DNA of 64,000 nt, taken from assembly GCA_025558075.1 (NCBI GenBank), contig JAHLKF010000016.1, positions 1 to 64,000 of the forward strand, written 5' to 3'. Positions 1-11,863 of the stretch are shown here, one piece after another. The translations under genes and the position numbers were made by a program. Within the stretch, counting starts at the first letter, position 1. The number at the start of each line of letters is the position of its first letter. Below the pieces are notes generated by a model. That model did not search any database, was not told where the DNA came from, and saw nothing but the letters and a program-made list of their open reading frames with translations. The DNA is from Gaertneriomyces semiglobifer (lineage: Eukaryota; Chytridiomycota; Chytridiomycetes; Spizellomycetales; Spizellomycetaceae).

Positions 1-44
1 CCTACGACTTTACCTTCATCTGATACGCTATGTGTCATTATCAG

Positions 45-1797
45 ATGCAATTCAACGCGCGATTGTCTCGCTCGACCTCCTTGATATTCTTCTTGACTTC
101 GTGGACCATCGGCCAACCAACGTTCCCACTGATCTGGACGAAGGTTCACCCACCTACGCCGACATTCGCAAGACCATTTCCAGGGTTGTTACTCTGGTGA
201 CGATGAATGGTAGGTGTCACGCTGCAATGACAATTATAAGCAATGGATGACATCGCACTCACTCCCAAGAATGACTGCTTCAGATACCAACATGACCGAG
301 ATTCCTGAACATCCTAGCATTCTAACACGGTTCAAGCAATGGATGACCAACGGCCTTGGAACAGATGATATTACAGCCGAAGATGAGATCCGGATGAGTG
401 GAGCGCTATGCATCGGTAATCTGGCTAGGAGCGGTAAGTCATTGATTCTGTGATATTGCTAGTATTGCGTGCGCTTGGCGAGATGAAGGGTACTGATAGC
501 CCATATATCGATCTAGACATCACCTGCAACATTTTGGTCACCCAGCACGGTGTCGCCGAGGCTTTGCTGAGTCTCCTCCGACTGGAAGTCACTCGTGTGC
601 AACAAGGTGGTGGTGAGCTCAAGAGTACCGTCAAAGTCCTACATGCGGCCGTTGGTGCACTCAAGAACCTGAGCTTGGCGGTGGCAAACCGGCAGATATT
701 GGGCTCCATGGGGGTAATTCCCGCCGTAGCGGAATTGTTGGAACTGCAAGGCGTTAAACCTGTTCAGCAAGGCGGAATCGGGATTCTTAAGAACCTCTGT
801 GCAGGCGATAATGCCGCCAACATCTATCGCACAATCACGGGCCTGTCCCCACCGAGCGATGGTACACTGGCCACATGGCCAGCGCCTTCTCCGACTGATA
901 AGACCCCATTGAGAAGCATTATCTCACTGATCTGGAACGCGACGGGAGATAATGACACGGGCATTCGGTACGAAGGCGGTCGTCTTATTTCGCATCTCGT
1001 CAGGGGATGTGTCTCGTCTTCCGCCTTGATCCGATCATTGATTGATGCCAATATCGTCCCACCACTCGTTCAGATTGTGACTGGTGCGTTACTTACAAAG
1101 GTCCGAAGCGACGTTTCTGATGATTCGGATGAATTGAGTGAGGATGAACACCATGTGCACTTTGACGCGTTGCCCACGAGTCGTGTGTTCCCGCAAGTGC
1201 AGAATGAAGGGGTGGTAGCTTTGGTAATGCTGTGCAAGGTGTGTCCCGATGTCGTCGGAAGGGTGGCGAGGTATGAAGCGCTCGTGGGCGCTTTGACGAG
1301 CATTCTTGCAAGTGGCTTGGCTGTGGAGGGTGTTGTTGAGAAAAAAGAGGAAGCCGGTGAAGGGGATCAATTTGTATATCCTGAGGAAGTCAAGTGCAAT
1401 GTGGGTGTGCTGGTCAGAGAATTATGTGGTGATGGTGAGTTTCACGCGTCCAATACGAATTTCCGCTTCTGCTTTGCTTGTCTGGTCACTCATTCTATAT
1501 TCATTTCGCGAAGAATCATTTCATCATCGGATTCTTCAAACGCCCATCAAAAACATTCTTCAGCAACTTCGTCAAACCCCACCAGCGACACCGACACCGA
1601 CGCCCGTTGAGTCACCGGCTAGGGCTACGCCCTCTGCAAGTCGTCCTTTCTCTCCGCCGTTGGGGCGAACAGTAACAAGGAGTGCAAAAATGCTTTCTAC
1701 AAAGGAAATTTCTGAGAACGATTTGATGGTGGACAAGGTGGATGTGGGAGGGAAAGGGATACGGGAGGTTGCATCAGAGGTGTTGTGTGTTTTATAG
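45..1797 (+). CDS. SmgGDS / Rap1GDS1-like armadillo protein, 3' part (5' end outside window)
   Basis: Armadillo-repeat exchange factor and chaperone for prenylated small GTPases. Exons 45-209, 284-433, 517-1434 and 1514-1797 join in frame; introns 210-283, 434-516 and 1435-1513 have GTAGGT, GTAAGT and GTGAGT donors. Bases 1-44 are the end of an intron, so at least one exon lies upstream; about 504 C-terminal residues are visible. The recognisable signature is EIRMSGALCIGNLARSD, followed by ARM-type helices (HAAVGALKNLSLAV, GGIGILKNLCAGDNAAN, LISLIWNATGDND). An acidic stretch (DVSDDSDELSEDEHH) interrupts the repeats, and the C-terminal about 80 residues are Ser/Thr/Pro-rich and probably disordered. 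Family assignment comes from remembered motif similarity; other ARM proteins are less likely. Confidence 0.75.
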
Positions 1798-2267
1798 ATA
1801 CATCCGGCCAACTTTGGAGGGCGTTTTTGTTTTGGAGCACTCCGTATTTCGGAATGTGTTTGGTGTATTTAGCGTTCCATCTCAAGTTGTATGTACTTAC
1901 TACTTTCGCACTGCGGCATTGCTTTCTCTTGGCGCTCCGGTTCTACACCCATCCATACGCCTGAAATTGTGCGAACTCATATGTCATTGCAAGAATAAAC
2001 AAACAGATGTCACTGAGCTATCAGATTTGCATAACCTGAGCATTCGCGCCTTACTGAAACCTAAGCTCCTCTAAAGCAGCGAGCTCTCATCGGTTGGGCT
2101 ATTGCAAAGACTTACGTCGGCGACTACTTCCACCCAAGATAAGAGTGACACATCGCGATTTTCTCACTGTGTGTTGAGCATTCAAAGCTGTCAGTGGTAC
2201 GTTTCCTCTTTCTACAAATGTCATCAACAGATCACTGGGATCCATCAATTGATGAACATCACACCAG

Positions 2268-3588
2268 CAGAGCGCCAAAAGTTCAGGCAGTCACGCCAAC
2301 AGCGGGAGTTCGGAGGCAGGACCAACCAGAAGTACCAAAAAGACAGGGAAAGCTGTGAGAACTGCGATGCCAGGTCGTAAATCTCAGATGCGAGATCTCA
2401 ACCGACAGCCAACCTCCCCGAACCATGAGCAGGAACCCTTCAAGAGAGGTGTCGAGCAAAGAGACAACCGAAGGTCGATACTCGACCGACTCGGGGCACG
2501 GGTTGAGGAAAGGCAGTCCAACGCTGCTTCACCTTCAAAAGCGCTTGAGAGTTCGAATTCAAGTGGGCAGAAAGGAATGAAGAAGGAAATGGATCTTGGT
2601 AAAGTAAGTTATTTTGTGATGTTAGTGTGTGTGAAGTGAACGTCGGTTTTTCATTTTTTGGCGCATTTGTTTGTAGACGAGCGAGGTATCACCTCGCCAG
2701 GCCTCGCTCTCACCTTCAAGACGATTGGATCGTGCCCAACCACATCCTACACGCCGAGACCACAAACCCGCACAGGAGCTTTCATCACCATACCGTAGAC
2801 GGCACATTGATCGGTACATTCCGGCGAGACGAAGCTCACAACCAGCCCATCGTCGTCGCGACAGTCGAGAACAGAAAGAGGTTACAAATAAGGTAAAACA
2901 TGGACCGGAATTGTTAGGTATGGCATCTGTCACGAGTGGGGGGCGTAAAGATGGTAGCGACGATGTAAATGACGTTGAGCCGCCGATTGAGAGGATGGGA
3001 GATGTTCGCAAGGATAATCAAAGTCACCGACATATGAATCGGAACTCATCGCCGCGACTGGTGGCACCGTCAGAAGAACACGAGCGAAGTCAGGATGATG
3101 GCTTGTTCAGTGAAGCTTCGGAAACCAAACGCGACGACCAGGAAATAGGTGAGTGTGAGTCAAAACAAATAGGGCAAGGAGATGGAAGCAGACAACAAGA
3201 AGACCTCTCACATGCCAAGGAAGAAGAAGAGGACATCCCACCTACCGCGGCGTCAACCGCCCAAAGCGGGAAACCGCAGCCGACGACCGTCACTGAAGAC
3301 CCACACATCTCAGTCCAAACTGATGTTCCTAACCCCACTTCACTTCACCAACCCCTGCAATCCACGGAGACAGTGTCACCGACCCCGCCAGCGGCATTTG
3401 ACATCACATCCACAGACAGTCACCCAAATTCGGAGTCTCAACCACACCCCGCTCTCCCATACCTCTTCCCGTTCCTCTCCGAACGCGCATGCGGTCCGAT
3501 ATATAAAGACCTCCAAGCAGCTGTTGCGAAAATGAAGGCGGCAAACCCCGAATTTGTTATTGTAAAACCGACAAGCACGGAGATTTGA
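2268..3588 (+). CDS. Hypothetical low-complexity, polar protein (5' end unresolved)
   Basis: Two exons, 2268-2603 and 2677-3588, join in phase 0 across a clear intron (GTAAGT donor at 2604, TTTGTAG acceptor at 2676). The protein is rich in Arg, Ser, Gln, Glu and Pro, hence probably disordered, with an acidic run (KEEEEDIPP). It ends in an apparently folded 40-residue tail (PYLFPFLSERACGPIYKDLQ, then a helix to the stop). No start codon is present in the first exon frame. A GTACGT donor at 2197 and acceptors at 2267/2270 suggest an upstream exon, while ATG 2218 opens a different frame that stops at 2355. I do not recognise a family. Confidence 0.55.
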
Positions 3589-4358
3589 AAGTTGTGATAT
3601 GGCATTTACGTATTTGAAAAATGGAAACGATTCCTGCTACCATGACTCGTGATCCTCCGTTTGATGCTCCTTTCCTCCTTTCTCCTAATCCCATGGCACA
3701 TTGTCCCCCCGAAGCGAGGACCTTATTATACAGTTCTATCCAAGATAGCGTCGGTCTTATGCTTCTGTCAACCACTTCTACCCGCCTAAAGCGCGTTGTG
3801 ATATAGTCCGTCCGCTTACCTCATTCACTCACGTGACATTGTTACCACCTCAACGCAAAACGCAACTTTGGTTTGCGCCCGGGTTTCCAAAAGTTACAAG
3901 AAAACGAATTACATTTTCATAAACGGCCAGATCGTACACAGGGAGATCGCAGAGGTAGGCGTCTTACATATCTGTCCGGGTTGCGCGGGGGGAGGTGGAA
4001 TGTGTGAGTTGGTGGATCTAGAAGTAGCGATGACAGTGTGGAGTGAGATGGATTGATCCGATCTAAATAGGTGGGACGTGAAGCAGGATGGAAGTGAAAG
4101 ATGGATAAGATCGACTTATTTTAGGGGATGATTTTTTGGTAGGAGTGAATGTGGATGCATGTTGGAAGGGACTACAGGGATCCAACATGACGTGTTTGGG
4201 AACGGTGTCGCCGCAGTTTTTCCGACACTGTGTGCCTGAGAGAGAGACTGACCAAGAGAAACCTATGCCACAGCGACATCTACCTCAGACCAAAAACAGC
4301 TAATCCCGATCCTCCCTTCCAGAACCAAACCCAACACCCCCTCGCAAAAAACTCAACA
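3589..4358. other. Intergenic region upstream of NAC beta
   Basis: About 770 bases between two plus-strand genes. Short open frames occur on both strands, but none has splice-supported continuity or recognisable sequence. The pyrimidine/adenine-rich stretch just before 4359 is a plausible 5' leader. Confidence 0.5.
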
Positions 4359-4967
4359 ATGAACGCCGAAAAGCTCGCTAAGCTCCAGGCCTCCGTACGT
4401 ATCGGTGGTAAGGGTACCCCCCGTAGAAAAGTCAAGAAGGTGCAAAAGTCCGCCGGAACCGATGACAAGAAGCTACAGTCTCAGTTGAAGAAGCTGTCCG
4501 TGCAGCCGATCAGCAGCATTGAGGAGGTCAACATGTTCAAGACAGACGGAACTGTCATCCACTTTAACCAACCCAAGGGTGAGTTATAAAACCTTCCCAA
4601 AACGTTGGAAGAGGACTGTGAACCTTTTTCCACTCTGGGATATGTGTTGCGAGGGTTGGGGCTATCTTTACCTAGTTGTTTTTTTTATCGCTCATGAATT
4701 CGATTTCGTTTTTGTTTAGTCCACGCTTCCATTGCCGCCAACACTTTTGTGATCTACGGTCAAGGCGAGGACAAGGACCTCACCGAACTCGTTCCGGGGA
4801 TCTTGAACCAGCTCGGTCCGGACTCGTTGACTTCTCTCCGAAAGCTTGCAGAGTCCTACCAGGCCGCTCACGCCGGCCACAAGCACGCCAAGGAAGACGA
4901 GGGTGACGATGACGTTCCGGACTTGGTTGAGAACTTTGACCAGGCTGCTGAGGAGGTGAAGGCTTAA
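4359..4967 (+). CDS. EGD1: Nascent polypeptide-associated complex subunit beta (BTF3/EGD1)
   Basis: Beta subunit of NAC, the ribosome-exit-site chaperone heterodimer. Exons 4359-4578 and 4720-4967 are split by a 141-base intron (GTGAGT ... TTTAG), giving 155 residues, normal for the family. The N-terminus has the ribosome-binding basic motif [13 protein letters not shown] (about residues 18-30). The NAC domain follows ([19 protein letters not shown] and, in exon 2, [17 protein letters not shown]). The tail is acidic ([16 protein letters not shown]), as in known beta subunits. The start ATG sits in the context aactcaacaATG and matches the family N-terminus. Confidence 0.95.
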
Positions 4968-5619
4968 AAATGCTTTCATAACACATTTTGAAAGGGAAAG
5001 GCGTTGTTGGTGTTGGTGGTGTGCGTGTGGCGGCGTTTTAGGTGGGGGTCTTTGGATGCTGTTTTCTTCGATCTTTTTTTTTGGGAATGGCGTATGAAGG
5101 CTTACACTTTTTATGTGCCGGGTTGAGTGACCATCAAAGTTGGGGGGTGTTGATCCTGCGCATGTTTGTGCGTGTATGGGGGGGAAGGTGTGGTTGTCGC
5201 GTAACCGTGTGGGAGGGGAAGGGAAAAAGGGGTGCCCGATAGTGATGTCGTTGTGCCCTTTTTTTCTGTTGGGGGGTTGTGTTTTTTCAAATTTTTTTAT
5301 ATTATCTGTGCATGTGGTTTTATATGATATCTGTGTACAAGAGGTTTTCCATTTATGCGTTGCCTTTCTTATGCGGTACATGGTTGAGTATTCTTGCGCT
5401 GCAGTCTGCGCTTTTTCCCACCGTGCCTTGTGTGTTTTACATTGCATACACCGTTTGCTGGGTGAAGCGATGAACCCACATCCACGTACAGTTTAATGAT
5501 CGCAAACAGCCTATATATATGTGGACTACAGTAAACAATCTACGATGCAACACAACCGTGTAGAAGTCCGTGCTTCCATCGAATGACTGACTATTAAAAA
5601 ATTAATTAAAAAGCAAAAG
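4968..5619. other. 3' flank of NAC beta and spacer to tRNA-Ala
   Basis: T/G-rich sequence with homopolymer runs and no convincing gene. Open frames here lack introns, domains or known motifs and look like chance frames. Confidence 0.5.
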
Positions 5620-5692
5620 TGGAGAATCGGGGCATTGATCCCCGTGCCTCTCGCATGCTAAGCGAGCGCTCTACCATTTGAGCTAATTCCCC
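5620..5692 (-). tRNA. tRNA-Ala (anticodon AGC)
   Basis: Seventy-three-base cloverleaf without intron. The acceptor GGGGAAT pairs with ATTCTCC (one G-T pair) and the discriminator is A. The D arm is GCTC/GAGC. The anticodon stem CTCGC/GCGAG encloses TTAGCAT, giving anticodon AGC. The T stem CGGGG/CCCCG has loop ATCAATG, a variant of the usual TTCRANY also seen in eukaryotic Ala tRNAs. AGC is read as IGC after deamination and decodes GCU/GCC. Confidence 0.95.
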
Positions 5693-6232
5693 GGTTATAT
5701 CCTTACAGTCAAGTAGTGCAAGAAGTTCTAACGTGGGGTTCTTGATGATGTTGGTGAACGCTAGGTGGTGTGGTGCCTCCATCTTTTGGTCGATCTGTTG
5801 GAGTGGTTGTTGCGTTATGATGTTGAATGCGGAAAGGGTAGATCTCAGAGGAAGTGAATAAGTGTGCAGGTGAGTTCCAGAGGGAGTAGGCGACTGTAGA
5901 GTGCATGAATTTGAACACTTAGATCGTGTGTTGGTAGACTGGTGTTCTACCCAGCCAGCTCGCCAGAGTGAGATCGAGAGGGAGAAAGAAGCAAGCATAG
6001 GATGCAGAACAAGCACATTTTGGTGTTTATGATATCAATAGTATTAGAAATGTACACCAGACCGATTATATATATAAAGTGGTGGGGTCGCTTATGCACA
6101 ATATGTACGTATGCGTATAGATGCATATGAGTGTGTGTGTGTGTGAGGTGTGTGTGAGAAGGGTACTGTACAAAGAAAACGTCGTATAGCCATCATCATA
6201 GTAAATAGAGAAACGGGTGTGTGTCGATCATC

Positions 6233-6258
6233 GCGAGAGTGAGAGTGAGAGTGAGAGT
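6233..6258. repeat. Short (GAGAGT)n microsatellite
   Basis: About four copies of GAGAGT lying just beyond the 3' end of the GDP-mannose pyrophosphorylase gene, next to a TG-rich run at 6127-6155. A simple repeat in the presumed 3' UTR. Confidence 0.8.
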
Positions 6259-6283
6259 GTGTGAGGGGTCTTGTGTCGTTTTT

Positions 6284-7375
6284 TTACATGACGATCTTTG
6301 GTTCAGTGATATTCGCACTGACACTCTTATGCGGGAGGACACAAGCTCCATTGACGTAAATCTCATCGGCAACGTGAACATCTTCTCCCAAGACAGTGAT
6401 CTTTTCGAGTCGCGACCATCGTCCGACCGTGGATTGCCAGCCAATGATAGAGTCCTTGACATAGGCGTTATCAGCAATGGAGGCGCCATCCATGACGACC
6501 GAGTTGGAGAGACGCACGCCGGATGCGATGCGTGTGTTGGGACCAATGACGACGTTGGGTCCGATTTTGACGTTGGCGCCGATCTTGGCGGATGGGTGGA
6601 CGAGGACGTTTCCGACAATGGAGATGCCCTCGGAGGAGGTAGCGAGGTCTGCGGGGGTGTGGGATTGTACGGATCGGAGGTAGAGGGATGAGCCGGTCAG
6701 GAAATCCTTGGGTTGACCTACGTCTGCCCAGAAACCCTGGAGGGGCATACAGTGGAGTTGGCCGTCTTTTGCCATGAACGGGAAGACTTCCTTTTCGATG
6801 GACATGGGTTTGGGTTGGATACGTTCGAGGATGGCGGGGTTGAAGATGTAGATGCCGGCGTTGATGTGGTCGCCGACAAAGACGGTGGGCTTTTCGACAA
6901 AGCGGTCGATCTGGGTCGAGTTCGCTTTTGTGACAATGACACCGTACTTGGAGGGGTCGTCCACAGGGGTGGTCATGAGCGTGCCTTCGCAGCCATGTTG
7001 TTTGTGGAAAGCGAGGAGTTCGGAGAAGGGGAACTCGCAGATAACGTCCGAGTTGAGGACGAAGAAGGGCGAGTCATCCTTTTGGAGAATGTCACGAGCG
7101 AGGGCGAGTGGACCGGCGGTGCCGAGGGGTTCTGCCTCGATGGAAAAGTGGATTTTGATGTTGTACTGTTCCTCGACTTTGTGCATGGCGTCGACCATTG
7201 TTTGGGGTTGGTAGTTAACGGCGAGGACAATGTCGGTGACGCCGACTTTGGCGAGGGCTTCAATTTGATGAAGGATCATGGGACGGTTAGCGAACTCCAC
7301 CAAGGGCTTTGGCTTTGTGAAGGTAAGGGGCCTCAAGCGAGTACCGAAACCACCGACGAGAATGAGTGCCTTCAT
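6284..7375 (-). CDS. MPG1: Mannose-1-phosphate guanylyltransferase (GDP-mannose pyrophosphorylase)
   Basis: Makes GDP-mannose from mannose-1-phosphate and GTP in the cytosol, the donor for protein glycosylation, GPI anchors and wall mannan. Single exon of 363 residues, close to the yeast Psa1 length. The N-terminus carries the nucleotidyltransferase signature [18 protein letters not shown] (residues about 8-25), followed by [14 protein letters not shown] and the sugar-binding [17 protein letters not shown]. The C-terminal third is a left-handed beta-helix of hexapeptide repeats ([19 protein letters not shown]), ending in the conserved [15 protein letters not shown]. The lack of introns is unusual in this window. 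It supplies the pathway that uses DPM (DPM2 lies at 46 kb). Confidence 0.97.
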   Translation of the reverse strand: MKALILVGGFGTRLRPLTFTKPKPLVEFANRPMILHQIEALAKVGVTDIVLAVNYQPQTMVDAMHKVEEQYNIKIHFSIEAEPLGTAGPLALARDILQKDDSPFFVLNSDVICEFPFSELLAFHKQHGCEGTLMTTPVDDPSKYGVIVTKANSTQIDRFVEKPTVFVGDHINAGIYIFNPAILERIQPKPMSIEKEVFPFMAKDGQLHCMPLQGFWADVGQPKDFLTGSSLYLRSVQSHTPADLATSSEGISIVGNVLVHPSAKIGANVKIGPNVVIGPNTRIASGVRLSNSVVMDGASIADNAYVKDSIIGWQSTVGRWSRLEKITVLGEDVHVADEIYVNGACVLPHKSVSANITEPKIVM

Positions 7376-8379
7376 ATTTGTGCTGTGTTGTTGTTGTTGT
7401 AAAGGAAGGGAGTGTAGCAGGCACTAGTAGTAGGTGGTAGTAGTACTGTACTAGTGGTAGTAGTCCTTGGGTGGTTGCTGGGAGTGGGTCAAAGAAGGAA
7501 GGGAGGGAAGCCGAACCCGGTCGCCTTTTTATATTCTCACCAAACCCAACCAGCCCAATGAACAACAAGTCTGGCGGCTGTGAGTGAGTGGGATGCGCCC
7601 AACCAACGCCAACGAATGCAAAATAACCAAACACGGCAACCCGCGGCGCGTGTCGCGTTGGCCGTTCGCCGTTGGGCCGTTGTTAATGTTGCGGTAATTG
7701 TGCTAATTGGATGCATATGTGCATGCTGCAGAGATACTACTGGTAAGTGCAAAGTGGGCCGCTTCAATTCACAACAACAACGAGAAAGAGTGACCGCAAC
7801 AACAAAGCTGAGTATTGCATTCCTCGTAACTAATACTATTATTATTAGCTACTAATAATACTATTAGCTACTAGTACTTTTACTATGCACACACGTCCCT
7901 TGGCACGACCCCCAAAAGCAGATACAGATATACGGCCCAGCTGAGTCACGGCCAGCGGTACGTATGCACGATCCACGGGCTGGCGTGCGCATGTGTGTGC
8001 CGGTCGGGCAAACTCGAGGCGCGCGTATCAACCGCGTTTCAGATCACGCAAATTTGTACCTTAGCATGTGGCGTTCAACAAAGGGGTCCCTTGCGTCACT
8101 CCCTTCTTCTTTTAACCCCCCACGGTGCACTCACCCAACTGATCTCGGTGTGATAACTATTATCCCGTGTATCTTCCACCACGCCCTTTTATTCTTTTAT
8201 GAAAAAAACGTTTATGCCCAAAATGGATCCATGACGTGGGTGTTTGAACATGGTTTGTTGAGTTCCGAAGGTTGAATTATCAGAGCAACGTCAATTTCAA
8301 CGTCAGGTCCAATAACTTTGGCAACAAACTCGGGAAAAATCCCATCATCATGACAACAATCTTACTATTAGCCATATGT

Positions 8380-8740
8380 TAAGCAAAAAAAAGGCCAATT
8401 GACAAATACCAATCCGTGCGATGAAAAACGAAGAAAATGATGGATAGAGATCATGAAAGATATGACGACCGTCCCGGAGCAGAAGTAACTCGCAGATCAG
8501 CGTACAGGTCGGAGGTATCAACAGCAACATGCGTGCCGTTGTCATTATCTACCAAGCATTCCGTATATCCGCCCGGCAATGCCAAATTGCACAGATAAGA
8601 CTAGATCAGATAGTTCCCGTGCGCCCGCTAACTAATCATATCAGCACCGTGCCTTGATTTTGAATCTTGAGCTGATATTGAAATTGATCATGCATCCGGA
8701 GCAATGCAGGTTAAAAGACGGCGCAGCGGCGGAAAGGAAC
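8380..8740. repeat. Dispersed repeat, copy A
   Basis: Shares an ordered series of similar blocks with 13340-13690 in the same orientation. Examples are a 40-of-41-base match (8608-8647 and 13531-13571), a GATATGACGACC block (8458 versus 13411), and a block around GGAGCAATGCAGGTTAAAA (8699 versus 13636). The middle has diverged strongly, so this is an old duplication or a degenerate mobile element. No open frame or terminal repeats were recognised. Confidence 0.75.
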
Positions 8741-9240
8741 AACGGTCACATGATCTCCGACTTTGCTTACATAAGGTTTAACTCTAACTGGCAATGAACT
8801 ATGCACCTCAGCAACCTGTAGTCTACTCGCTTCATGGATACTACCATAGTAGCAAAGGAGATCTACTAGAACCATTGGCCGAACATTTCGGGAGAATATC
8901 TTGGGGGGACAGTCCACTATTAGTAGGCAACGCTTGAGAATCTTTCCCATATACAAGTCGATTTCGCAAAGTGTACAAAACTCGCAGGATAATGATGATA
9001 AATTGCGACAAAGCAGAAGATCCATACTATCTCGTAGAAGAACGTAGAAGAACATTTTGGGACAATATCCTACTATCGATACGTACAGCTCCAAAAGTCT
9101 CATGTGTGAACGCACCTTCATTGTCTTGAGAATTCACGCGCCCCACCCCACCTCTTTCAACGTTGTATAACGCTAAAATCATGACTTCAAATTTTTTCGG
9201 CATACTTTCTTGAGCAGCACATATCGACAGTGGAATGTCC

Positions 9241-9261
9241 TATATATATATATATATATAT
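9241..9261. repeat. (TA)n dinucleotide repeat
   Basis: Ten TA units in gene-poor DNA, visible directly in the sequence. Confidence 0.9.
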
Positions 9262-10131
9262 TGACATCGTGAATCATCAGAACAAATAAAAACCAACTAA
9301 TTTCTGATGATGCACGATGTCATGATATGTTCGCGTTTTCTGCGATGATGTTCACGGAATGATTAATGTTAGAACGGCAGTACATGTACAATGGGGTGAA
9401 ATCAGCAAATGAGACGTCCTCGGAGACAATTTAAAAAAAGGTCCTGACATGTTGCTCACAAACTTGCTGGTTCGCTCTCCCACATATTTCCAATAACCGG
9501 TCTGGTCACGTACGCAGTTCGTATAAGCACCTTGCACTATTGTAAATTCCATCGACCGGATAGATGATTTCAACTGATGCTTTTCTGATCAACGTGGATA
9601 AGTCTGCTACATATGCCCTCTCTGAGCAGTCCGTTCCCAGTTGCTCTTCACCCTGTGTTAACAGAATCATAATAACGTCGTCGTCACCTCGGATCACTTT
9701 CCCAGTTCAGGGCCCGTTATTGATAACCGCACACCAAATCGAGATCTTTCCGAAAGTAAAGTCCAATCACGATTTGGGATCACGATTGTCGCAAATGGTG
9801 CATTTATAAAGCCTTGAAATTGACGGGCGGATGCTACTTCCTCTTTCGATCGATGGGGGATCTATCATTGTGGGTTTGCTGCTGAATTCTGCTCTTCGAT
9901 CTTGCGCAACATGAAACGACGCGTATAGCGTCGGAGACCTATGCGTGTAATACTTTTGTTAGCTGTCTTTGGCTCCTATGCTCGTAACTCGAAGTATAAT
10001 ATTACAGCGGTAGCGGTCGCCAAACAAGGTGCAAATCGAGTTTGCCGAGCAAACGACCAAACATCATTGACTTGTCGTCCATTACTTCCTCCCATTCGGT
10101 CTACCTCATCGTCCACGCGAACTCCCTCATC

Positions 10132-11585
10132 ATGGATTCACTCAAGGAGCAGTACCGAGACTACATTTCCAAAAGGGACTACACATACTTCGACAAATAC
10201 ACGGCAGAGGACCAGCAACTTGTCATCGATGAGGCAAAACACCAACTACAATCCGCAAACATCAAACAAATCAGTAGCACCCACGGTTCAAGGCCCGAGT
10301 TCCTTGCAATCGTCTCACATGTATGCATTGGAACCCGCTTCTGTTGCTTGCCCGATTTTGTCGCTAAACTGACTGTTCACTGGCTCAAAAGGAGCTTCGC
10401 ACGCCACTCAATGGGCTCATCGGCATTATTGATCTTATGCAGTCCGAACAAATGACGGAAGACCAGCGGCTCTACATAAAGACACTAGAGGAGTCCTGCT
10501 CTCGTCTATTATCCCTAGTGAACCGATTACAGGACTTGGCAGCTTTACAAGCCACACGTCCGGCTATAAACATTATGCCTTTCGATCTAGTAGCCATCAT
10601 TACAGGCGTCGCAGAATCCATGCAACACTTCAGCACTCACACCGGAAGAGGGACACAAGTGACTCTGGATTTAGATCCCCGACTTCCCCTCTCCGTAAAT
10701 GGCGACCTTACAAAAATTCAGCAAGTCCTGAATAACCTCGTCACAATCGCAGCCACCGCCAGCTCCGAAAAACACGCATCCTTAAAAGCTACACTAGAGT
10801 CGAGCGAAGGACCGAATGCCGTCATACACATCCTCATTAGAGGTGCAAAGGCGGAAATGTCGACAACTCTCCTCGAAGGTTTTGGTCTCACCTTCTCGTA
10901 CGAAGACATTCTCCGGCCGTTAACAGCGGAAAACATGTCCCAAGGAATAGTCATTAGCCGTGAATTTCTCAGCCTCCTAGGAAGTACCTTAAGCATCACA
11001 ACTGGGCCTGACGACGCCTTAACATTCTCGTTCCATCTCCACCTGACCTGTAATCCAAAAAATTGGAAGGATCACGATTCCCAATCCAATTACGGCGAAA
11101 TCAAAGCGGACCTATCAAACGTTCATATTCTTATCGTTGAGGACAACATCGTCAATCAACAAATTGCGAAAAAGATGTTAAAGAAACTTGGCATCATTGC
11201 TGATGTAGCAGACAATGGGCGGAAAGCTCTTAAGTGTTTAGCTGAGAAAAAGTACGATATAATTTTCATGGTAACTACCATCTGTTTTGCTGCTACCTCT
11301 ACTTGCTCCCTTACCTGGAGACAACATTTGTATCAGGACTGTGATATGCCAGTCATGGACGGCTACGACTGCACATCCTACATTCGCACCACTTTAAATG
11401 ACCATGACATAAAAATAATTGCGTTAACGGCGAATAGTACCAATGACGCTAAGAAAAGGTGTATCTCAGTCGGAATGAACGATTTCTTTACGAAACCCAT
11501 CACCCTGAAAACGCTGTCGGAGATGTTACACAAGTGGTTGCCGACGACGGTGAATTTGGGGGAGAAGGGGAATACGAGGTTGTAG
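10132..11585 (+). CDS. Hybrid histidine kinase with degenerate ATPase domain and intact receiver
   Basis: Two-component phosphorelay protein. Exons 10132-10320, 10392-11270 and 11337-11585, all phase 0, give 438 residues. The H-box straddles intron 1: exon 1 ends IVSH (His63) and exon 2 starts ELRTPLNGLIG. After the HisKA helices, the region where HATPase_c should be is degenerate: the N-box Asn is Ile (NLVTIAATA), the G1 Asp-Gly pair is RGAKAEMS, and the G2 box is NMSQGIVISREF. The receiver (from ILIVEDN) keeps the acidic pair, phospho-acceptor Asp357 (first residue after intron 2, DCDMPVMDG), ALTAN and the FTKP lysine. There is no sensor or membrane segment before the H-box. It may act as a phosphotransfer or scaffold protein rather than an autokinase. 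ATG 10132 is the first in-frame ATG. Confidence 0.85.
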
Positions 11586-11863
11586 GGTCTGCTGCAGGGG
11601 GTGGCATTGGGATTTCTGGCGGGGTGATGGTCAGTTTATTTCCGACGTAGGGGAAACGCTTTCGAATCTGAGGAGTCCGTTGTAATGGTGTTGGTCATCG
11701 CACTGTTTCGTCCGTATTGAATAACTGGGCTCTCGGACAAATAAATTAACCTACCAGGCACCGAGCATATCGATGCTTGGTGCCGGGACAGGCATTCTTT
11801 AGGTTTGCAAAAGAGCAAGCGAGCCCCTCTCCCGCTCGCTCTCTCCAGCACATCAACATCAAC

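Larger units (their letters stand above)
7376..10131. other. Gene-poor region between MPG1 and the hybrid kinase
   Basis: About 2.75 kb, AT-richer than the flanks. The first 300 bases are the MPG1 promoter with CTACTA/TAGTAG-type short repeats. No frame in the rest has splice-joined continuity or a recognisable motif. The region holds a dispersed repeat (8380-8740) and a TA microsatellite (9241-9261). Confidence 0.5.

Noticed and set aside
3621..4056. Two short plus-strand frames before NAC beta
   Set aside because: No homology, no conserved start context, and composition like surrounding intergenic DNA.
4716..5447. 243-codon minus-strand frame over NAC beta
   Set aside because: Antisense to a firmly identified exon and its 3' flank; Lys/Pro/His-rich composition with no motif.
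6713..7402. 229-codon plus-strand frame
   Set aside because: Exact antisense shadow of the GDP-mannose pyrophosphorylase gene.
8711..9121. 136-codon minus-strand frame next to dispersed repeat copy A
   Set aside because: Cys/Leu-rich with no recognisable domain; starts in repeat-adjacent, AT-rich DNA and lacks promoter or splice context.
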